A stretch of 22,006 nucleotides of DNA from a virus. Below are positions 1 through 9,100 of the stretch, piece after piece. Made by a program: the position numbers and the translations under genes. The notes below the pieces were generated by a model, which was not told where the DNA came from, did not search any database, and saw nothing but the letters and a program-made list of their open reading frames with translations. Each line of letters begins with the position of its first letter. The stretch's first letter is position 1. The stretch covers positions 1 through 22,006 of IMG/VR virus record IMGVR_UViG_3300042876_000446. One strand, 5' to 3'.

Positions 1-190
1 GCCCATCGTCCAATGTGACACGAAAAAGCGTGTCCACCCCTTTTTTGAACGGCACTTCCGCCAACCGCGGGACAAACCCGGTTTCTGTCAGCGCCAACAC
101 GGCATGCCGTTGTCCTCGCCTCATCAGTTCTTCAATCGGCGTCTGCTCTCCGGTGATGGGGTTGTAGATGCGCGTTCCTTTGGCAACACA
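1..190 (-). other. Intein N-terminal half inside the helicase P-loop (partial)
   Basis: Just after the extein sequence RRGYFIGDG (ends at 191) the giant protein turns into a Hint/intein start. Cys at 190-188 (residue about 3243) opens CVAKGTRI, a typical intein block A. It is followed by an acidic PIEEL stretch and by VTLDDG running into the window edge, which fits the approach to block B. Strawberry-notch-like helicases normally read GDGTGxGKG here, so the element sits between the Gly and the Thr of the Walker A motif, with Thr expected as the first C-extein residue. P-loops of ATPases are favoured intein sites. The rest of the intein, any homing endonuclease and the C-terminal splice junction lie left of position 1. 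Confidence 0.85.
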
Positions 191-3100
191 CCCATCACCG
201 ATGAAGTAGCCGCGGCGCTCTCCGCTCGGAAGAATCTGCTCATGCGCCTGCCCGGCATAAACGATGTTCTCCAGCGCCGTGAGGCTCAACCGCCCCTCGC
301 TGATAACTTCCTCGGGAAGATTCGGAGTGTAGGACGGGTCAGGCGGCAGCACGCTCGCCATGGCGGCACTCTCCACCAATTTAGCCGGGTGCGATTGCGC
401 CCCAGGAACCCGGACCTTGGCCGGCTCATACTCGGCAAAAATGTCGTCCTCGTTGACGATTTCGCGGCGCTCGGCCGCGGAAGCCCCCTCTACGCTGATG
501 CCGGTCTTACCAGCCGCGCCGCCGCTTCTTCCTCCCGATACAGGGCGCTGTCCGGGTTGCCCTTGCCCCCCTCCATCACCACTTGCAGCACCATTTCCCC
601 GGCTTCCGCCAGTGTCGGCGCTTCCGCCAGTTCCGCCGGCGTCAGATTGTCCGCCAGAATCGCTAGAAGCGCCTCCGGGTTGCTTTCCAGCCAATCCAGG
701 CGAACGGCCTCCGCGGCGTCCTCCGCCGCGTCTCGGTCTGCGAGTGCCGCCCACGCCAGTTGACACACCGGCATTTTGTCCGGTGCCCCCGGAGCCGCCT
801 TGAACTTCTGCAACACCGCTTCCGCCGCCTGATTCAGCGGGTGCGCCCTCGGTTGCGGGCTTTGTGGCGTTCGGTCGGTCATTTCTTACTCCCTCTAAGA
901 CAATACCGGCCCGAACCAAATCGTCAACCTCTCCCGTCACAGCCTGCTCGATTCCCGCCCCGGCCGGCGGCGCCACCTTGTCAATCACCAGAAGCCGGTT
1001 GCTGAAAGTCGTCCCATACTTGGCGTAATTCTTCCCGTCCAGCCACACATTTGCCCGCACATGGTATTTCTTGGCCACGCTGCGCCACCACTGGCGGAAC
1101 GTGGGAGCATTGAAGTCCATGCCTTCGCCCACGATGGCCACAAGGCGCCCGCCGGGCTCCAGGCTCGCCAGCGCCGCCAAGACGTGCTCGGCGCCGATCT
1201 TCGTATCTCCGCGCTTCCCGCTCTTGGCCGCGTTGCTGAACGGAGGATTCAACACCGTAACAGTCGGCCGCCGCAACTCCCCGCCACGCCACCGCGGGCC
1301 GAGGATGTTGTTCAACTTCTCGGCGTTCTCGCCAAAGAGGTAGTCAAACCCCATCTGCTTCAAGAACTCGCGCCGCCGCGGGGAAAGCTCGTTGGCAATC
1401 ACCGTTGCCCCCGCGTTCTTGGCAAACACAGCCAGGCCACCAATGCCGGCACTCGGTTCGAGCACCACATCGCCCGGTTGGATGTTCGCCACCCAATTCG
1501 CCAAGAAAGCCAGCGGCGGCGGCGTGCTGAACTGCTGCATGTCCACCGCTTCCTGTGTGCGCTTGCTCTGTGTCGGCAGTTTGGAAATCAACTCCTCCAA
1601 GCTGCGCAACCTGCGCTCAAACAAGTCGAAGCTGCTTGTTTGCGGAGAGACACCGGCCTTGGCCAAGTGCTGATTGACCGCCAGTTCCATGGCGTCGTAG
1701 GCGTCCTTGACGGTGTAGGTGCCATCCGCCTGCGTGCCGCCCCACGCCTCATCGGTGATGCGGAATAACTCGCGCCAATCGAAGGAGCGCCCTTCCTGAA
1801 TGAGCGCCTTGATGTCGTCGGCCGCTCGCTGCTGCGGCGTGTCCGCTTTCTCAGCGGTTGGCTTGTCCACATGCGTTGCCGCATTGTGTCCGCCCTCTGT
1901 GCTCGGAAGCTCCGCAATGGCTGCCAGGGCTTCGCGCACGGGCACACTGAGGCGCATGATGTCCACATCCCGGCCGGCGCCGTCCATGGCCAGCCATTGA
2001 TGGTGCCCGTCCAGAAGATAGCCGTCCGCGCTGACAAGAATCTTGCGCTGCGTGCCCTCCATGAGCGTGGTCGCCTTCTTGACCTTGGCCGGACTGTATT
2101 CGGCCTGCGTGGGCTTGAGCGTGTCCGGCGCCACCGTCTCGTTGCTGACGGTGATGCCCTTGGATTCGAGGAAGTTGACCAGCGCCCCGCGGGATTCGGC
2201 CGGAACCTGCGGCATGTCCTTCCGCGGAACGCCCAGCGTGCCGGACGACTCGGGGAAGTTCTCCCAGCCTTTTGCGGCGGGCGCTTCCTCTTTTGCGGGC
2301 GCCTCCGGCTTTTCCACCGGCGCGGTCGCCCCCGCATAGACCTCCGACCATTTCACTTGCTGGTCAGGGTCGCTGTTGCTGCCGTTGGCCCACACCTGAG
2401 AAAGCGTCTTCGGGATGATCCGTCCGGGGAACCGTTCCACCAGCGTCCGCGCCAAAGCTTCCGGCGTGTTCACCCCGCGACTCCAAAGCCCGTCAGCCAG
2501 CCGAGACATGGCCGCAATTGCCTCGGGCGTGGCCGCAACGGCAGCAATCGGGGCCGGCGCCGAGGCTGCCGCTACACCCTCCACCACGCGCACGGGAATC
2601 TTCGTCCACCCGGCCAGCATCGCCGCTTGTGCCGTGGCGTTGCCGTCAATAATCGTGAACGTGCCGTCTCCGTTGGCCGAAACATCCAGCGGCGCCCGCT
2701 TCTTGCCGGTCGGGTCGCCCTCGATGTTCTTCAGCATGCCCTTGATGGCCGTTTGCCGCGGGTCGGGCTTCAACCCGGCCAAGAACCTTGCATCCTGCAA
2801 CTCGTTCTTGCGGCTGATGAGGCTCGAAAGCGGCACCACGCGCACCCGGCCGTCCACCAAATCCCACTTGTCATAGGCAAACGCCTCTTTGATGGCATCC
2901 GGGTATTGCGCCAGCCGGCTTGCGTCCACATCGCCCGCGTAGTCGAAAATGTTGTTTTCCGAAATAATCGGTTGGCGGTCGGACCCCTCGGCGGTAGTGT
3001 CTTCTTGTATGGGTAACGACGAAACGAACGCGAAAGCCCTCTCGGTGGCGGATGCCGAGTTGCCCGATCCCTTGGAACTGCCCAAGGATGTTGATGATAT

Positions 3101-6100
3101 GTCCTCGGAAGACTGGACGGTGCTCAATGGGCTGATCCGCAAGTTTGCGGCTGCATCCGAATCTGCGGCGTAGGCTTCGCCAGATAGTTTGACGATTTGC
3201 CGCTCTGCTTTGCGGCGCGTCTTGTCCAAGGAAGACGCAGTAACCGGCGTTAGCCCCTCTTGATTCAGCCGCTTCTTGGCCTCGCGCCAAATGTCATACC
3301 ACTTGTGAATCGCTTTTTTGGCCCGAAGCATGGCCGGCTGAATAATCAGCACTTCCTTGACTACCGGATCAAGCCCTTCGCCATCTTTGACGAATTTCAA
3401 GTTGATGTCCTTGTAGCCAGGACCAACCTCGGCGTGCCTGTCGTAAATATCTGCCACGCCGCCCGGCGAATAGACCGTGTAACCTTTGGCTTCCATCGCC
3501 CCGATAAACCGCGCTGCCACCTGTCGCGCCGGCCCCGGCCCGCCCGCCGGAGCCTCCACCGTGGCCCGCAACAAGTCGCTTGGAATCTTGGGCGAGCGGT
3601 CAATTTTCGACACGGCCGTTCCCAGCTTCTTGACCGCGTTCCTGAACTGCTCCCGATACGGCCGGCCGCCTGCCTGACGTGCCGCATCCACCAAGTCGGC
3701 AAGAAATCCGTCGCGCTGTTTTAGCGCCTCGCCGTGAATGGCGCGCACCGCGTTCTTCAACTGTCCGCGCTGCGCCATGGGCACCGGAGCCGCGCCAGCC
3801 GGAGGCAAGAACTTCTCGAACTCCGCGAACAACGCCTCAAGTTCGGCGTCTGAGTCGGGTGCCGGAGCGTCAATGCTTTCGGCAACGGCCGGCTGCTGCG
3901 CCTCCGCGCCCCCCTGCGGCGCGTTTTCGGTGGCTTCCGCTGTCTCGACACCCGCGGGCTCCGCTGGCTTCCCTGCGGCCTCCAGGCGCGCAACCTCGGC
4001 CTCGATAGCCGCCGCCACGCCCTCGAACTCCGCCCGCTTCTCCGCGTCCAGCGTTCCAAGAAGCTCGTCGCGCAACCACCGCGCCACGTCCCGAAGCACG
4101 TCCGCAATCCGCGCCGCCAGCCCCGGATTGCTCGCCGCCACCGCGTCCACGGTCTGCGCCATGCCCACTTGCTCGTTGGTCGCGCCGTCCAGCTTCGCGG
4201 ACAGATACATGCGCCAGAACTCCATGCCGAGAACCGCGTCCGGCATGGTCGCCGCCGCCGCTTTCCAGTCGCCCCCGTTCTTGGTCAACTCCGCGGCGTG
4301 GTAGGCCATGACCACTTGCCGTTGCGCCTCCTCGGGCAATGCCTTCCAGTCGGTCGCCAGTTCTTCCGCCGACCGCACGTTGGCCGTGGCCCCGTGCAAG
4401 ACCTCCTCGCGCCATGTCGCCCGAATCTTGGCCTCGCGTTCCGCCGGTTCCAGGCCGGCCAAGTTCTGCGCCAGTGTCGCCCGGTCCACATAGACCGTGC
4501 CGCGGAAATACACCATACCGCCGCTCGGCATCGGACTGAACCCCTTGCGCTCGGCCGCCGGCATCCCCTGCAACTCCTGCGCCGTCACAACCCGCGTCCA
4601 ATCGGCGTTCACATGCAGACGATCCGTGGCCACCACCTTCAACGGCAGCTTCCCACTAAACGCCTCGGGAACCGCCGCGCCAAACATGCGCACCGCGGTA
4701 TTGCCGTTCACGGGCTCGGAGAAGACGGAACCGGACTTGGGCGCCGCGGGCTGCCAGTTTGCCGGAGATTCTTCCGGCGCTTTTTCCAGCGTGCTGGCCA
4801 GCATGTCATGCTGCACGCCATCCGGCGTTTGAACCACGGCCATTGCCCCTCCGTTGGTAAATCCAACAACGCGGCCAACCTGCGCCGGCCGCACGGTGCC
4901 CACACCGGGAACTTGCACCAAGTCGCCCTGCCGCACGTCCGGCCTTGCGGGCTTCGCCGCCGCCTTCTTGGCCTTGGGCGCCGCCTTCGGCTTCTTGGCT
5001 TTCGGCGCGGGTTTGGCTGCGGGTGTCTGCGCCGGCGCCAAATACGCATCCAAGGCCGGAATTGCCCCGGTTTCCCCAAGCTCTCGCGCCACCTGATACA
5101 CCCGCGCCATATTCACGAAAACGTCTCCGCCTTCCTCGCCACGCGCCACAAGGTCAGTCAGCGCCATGAACCGCGAAGCGCGTTCCTCGGCGTCCATTTC
5201 GCGGACCTCATCCATCGAAAGCACCGTCAGACGGCCTTTGCCGTCTTTCGCTCCGGTCGCCTGCTCGTCGTCGCGCAAGCTGCGGCCGGCGAACTTCCCA
5301 AAGTCGGCGGGCTTCGGCGCCTCCGCTTCTACCAATTTGCTACCAGTTTCCTGCTGATTGGTAGTTGCGGGCGCCTCGACCGGTGCCACCTGTCCGCCTT
5401 CCGCCGTTTCCTGAACAGGTTCTGGCGTCGTGTTGACCGCTTCGACAGGTTGCGCGACTCCCGGATCAACCGACAAGGATTCCTCGACGGTTCCCTCCGG
5501 CGCTTGGATCTCCTCAATGACAACCTCGCCGTCCGCCCCGCGCTGCAAAGACTTCACCCGCGCCCCGAAAAGCCTCTCCGCCGCCTCCCGGCTCGATGCC
5601 TGCCCGCTCTGCGTCACCGTCACCGGGCGCTTGCTGCCCTTCGGCGTGAAAACCATGCGCGCCCGCCACGTCCCAGGCCCGCCGGCCGCCGCGCCCCCCT
5701 GAACCGGCGTCACCGGCCCGCCGCCCTTCACCGGAGCCGCCGCCGGACCTTCCTCGCCGCCCTGCTGGCCCGCCTGCGGAGTCACCGGAGGCGCCACCAC
5801 CGGCGGAGTAACCGCCTGCTGAGTCTGCGGCGCGGCCTGCTGCACCACCGGAACCGGCTGCCCCTTCTCCTCCGCGGGCTTCTTCCCCTTCGCCGGAGCA
5901 ACCGGAGCCTGCGCTTGCTGCTGCTGCGGAGCCTGCCCCGGAACCACCGGAGGCGCCACAATCATGCTCTCCGCCTCCGCCTCGGCCAACTGATCCGCCT
6001 CGGTCTTCCCGAAATACACCTTCGCCGTTTCCGGCGCCACGCTTGCCACGGCTTTTCTGAACGAATCCGGCACGATGATCCGATTCCCGCGCACATACGC

Positions 6101-9100
6101 CCCCACGTTCAAAAGCGCCTGCTCCTGCGTCGGCGTCAGAGGCGTCAGGCTCACCATGCGAATGGCCGCGTCAATCGCCTCACGATCCGACTCCGCCACC
6201 CCACCCAACTCGTTCACCGCACGCCGCGCACCTTCCCCAATGCCCGCCATGTCGGCCAGGATGCTCGCATATTCGACCATCAACGCCTGCCGCTGCCCAG
6301 CCGCCGCCGAAATCTCAGGATTGACCACCTGTTGCGCCGGCCCGTTCCCCACCGTCTGCCACACCACCGGCGGCAACGTCTTCAGCTTCCGCGCCAACTC
6401 CGCGTCTTTCTCGACCACCGCCGCCAGCCGCCCCTTCAAATCCGCCACCGTCTGCGGATTCTGATACTCCTGCATGGTCTTGGCCTGCTCGTAGGTAATC
6501 GGCTCCTCGGGATAGCGCGTGTTGTGGTCCTCGACCCACTGTTTCAGCGCCTTCTCCTGCGCCCGCCGCATCTTTCCGATGTCGTATTGCGCCGCCGCCC
6601 AGCCGACCGCCGCATGCGGCCCGGCCATGCCCACGCCCCCGATGAACCCGGACAACCCCTGCGCCACCGCATCCCCCAGAGTCGCCCCACTCTGACCGAA
6701 AGCCGCAACCATTTCCTCAAACATCTCGCCGCCGCCGCTCGCCCACCCCTGCTTGGCAAGATCCACCGCCACGTTGCGCGCCTGCTGCCCGACCGTCAGT
6801 GTCCCGCCAATCGGCCGCTCGACCTTCCCCAGCTTGAAAAACTTCTCCGCCAGCCCGTCCAGCCGCGAAATCTCCCGCCCCGCACGGTTCAACGTCAGCC
6901 CCAGACGCTCCGCACTCCCCATCCATTTGCCCAAGGTCAGCAACTTGCCCGCACCAACGCCCGCCAACTGACTCGCCAGCTCAATCCCCATCTCCTGCAC
7001 CGGTGCCACCTGTCCGCCGTAAAATGCCTGCTGCAACGGCCCGAAGAATGACGACTCCGCAATTTTGCCGTTCTGCGAGGCATATTCCATCGCCTTGTGC
7101 TGAATCTCCAAATCGAACTGGCTGTTGAGCGCCGCCGCCTCAAACGCCGCCCAATAACTCGGGCTCAACGTCTGCTGATACGCCGCCAACGCCTGCCCCA
7201 TCTTGCTCCGCGGGTTGAGCAAGTCGTTCTCCCAAGTAAACCGCCCGCCGCCGCCCAAGGCATGGTAGTTGTCCAGCGCCGTCTTGATCCGCCCCGCCGC
7301 CGCCCGCAACTCAGGCTCGGTCATGCGCCCGCTATGCAACCCATCCTTGAACGCCGAAAGCTCTTTCTTGAGCGCGCTCCCCGTCTCCCCACTCCACATC
7401 TTGTCCCGCACCCCGCCCAAATTCCACAGATAGCTCGACGGCAACGCCATCAGCAACGCCTCGCCCACACTGTCAGGCATCCGGTCTTTCAGCGCCCGAT
7501 TGAAATTGTTCTGCCAGGCAATCGTCTGCGCCCCGATCAGCTCGCGCTCCGCATCACTCAGAAGTGGGCTGAACCCATACTTCTGCGCGATGTCGTCACC
7601 CAGCAACTTCACCGCCCCCACCCCCACACCCACCGAGGAACCATAGGCGTTCTGCAACGTGCTGTTCAGCCAGTTCTTGGCCCGCCCCACCAAGCTCTCG
7701 TCCGCCAGCAACTTGTCCCGCGCCGCAATGAACGCCGGCAAGTTGAAATCCACCTTCCGTTGCGCCTCCTGCGCATACTCGGCCATGAACGCCTCTCGCG
7801 CCGCGTAGTCGTTCACCGCCGCCACCCTCTCATGCTCGGACGCACCCAGCCCGGCAATCGCCTTCTCCAGCCCCGCCGGCAACACCGCCGCCGCCACGTT
7901 CATCAAGCCCCGCTTCCATGGGCTCATCTCAGGGTTGGCCGCCTGCGCCTTCCGATACGCCTCCGCCGCGTCACTCGTCCCGTTCTTCGCCCAATAGTTG
8001 AACGAGTCCTCCAGTGACGCAAACTCCGGCTTCGTCCCCCTCGCAATCTTGGCAAACATCCTCGCGTCCTGCGCGCTCAACTGACCGGTCTTGTGTAGCC
8101 AGTTCGTGTCCAACTCCCTCTGCGACGCATCAACCCCAGCCTGCCGCGGGTCAATCTGCGCAATGATGGCCGCCCTCTCGCTGTCCGTCGCCGCCTGCCA
8201 CTGATCCATCACGTCCCGCAACCGCTCCGCACCCCAGCGCCGCCCCGCCCATGCGTTCTCAGCCTCTTTCGCCCAGTCCTTCGCGTCCAACTCCTTGCGA
8301 ACCTCGGGCACCAACGGCGTGCTCCCGTAGGCCGACTTCTTGAACGCCTCCGCGAAATCCGCCGGCATCCCCACATACTCCGGCATCCCACGGTAATAGT
8401 TCCCCGCCGCAAAGCTCGGAGAATGCTGCCCCAGCGGATCCAACTCCAAATACCCCACCCCGTATTGGTCGAACTTGAACCGCCCAACAGGCTCGTCCAC
8501 CGTCTTCTTGCTCCACGGTAGCGGCACCCCCCAAAACTTCGATGATGTCTCCTTCGGCGCGTAGAGAACGCCCCCCTCCAACTTGTAGCCAGGCGGCGCC
8601 TGAATGTCCGTCTGCCCCGCCAACTTCGCGTTCAACTGCCGCTCCATCGCCTCCGGCGTGAACCACTCCGGCGGCGCGTGCGTGTAGCCCGTCGCCTTGC
8701 GCACTTCAGGCGGCAACGCAATCGGCGCCTCCGCAGACAGCTTGGCCGAAGCCGCCTGCTCCCGCCCGCGCATCCTCGCCGCCGTCCACTGATTGACACT
8801 CCCCCGCGTGGACATCGCATCCACAGACGCATCAAGCCCCTCCTCAATCGCCCGCCCCACCGCCGCGTCCTTGGCCTGAAACTCGTTCCAAAGCGTCTCC
8901 ATCAAGTCCGGTGGCGCCGGCTGAATCGGGCTGCTCGCCGGCTCAATCCCCGCCAGCGTCAACGCCATCTCCGAAATGTAGCCGCTCACCGCCGCCGTCC
9001 TCTCCGCCAACCGCCCCGTGTTCGGCAACGTCTCCGCCTCTTGGTAGATCAACTTCGCCTTGTCCGCCACGCTCTCCTTCAAAATGCTGTCCCGCCACGC

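Noticed and set aside
1871-3016. 381-codon plus-strand frame
   Set aside because: Shadow opposite the ParB-like and methylase-proximal part of the giant gene; composition dominated by Arg and Leu.
4169-7051. 960-codon open frame on the plus strand
   Set aside because: Arg/Leu/His/Pro-rich shadow of the giant minus-strand gene. No domain and no ribosome binding site, while the minus frame has real domains.
7097-8017. 306-codon plus-strand frame
   Set aside because: Same pattern of antisense shadow; no recognisable motif.
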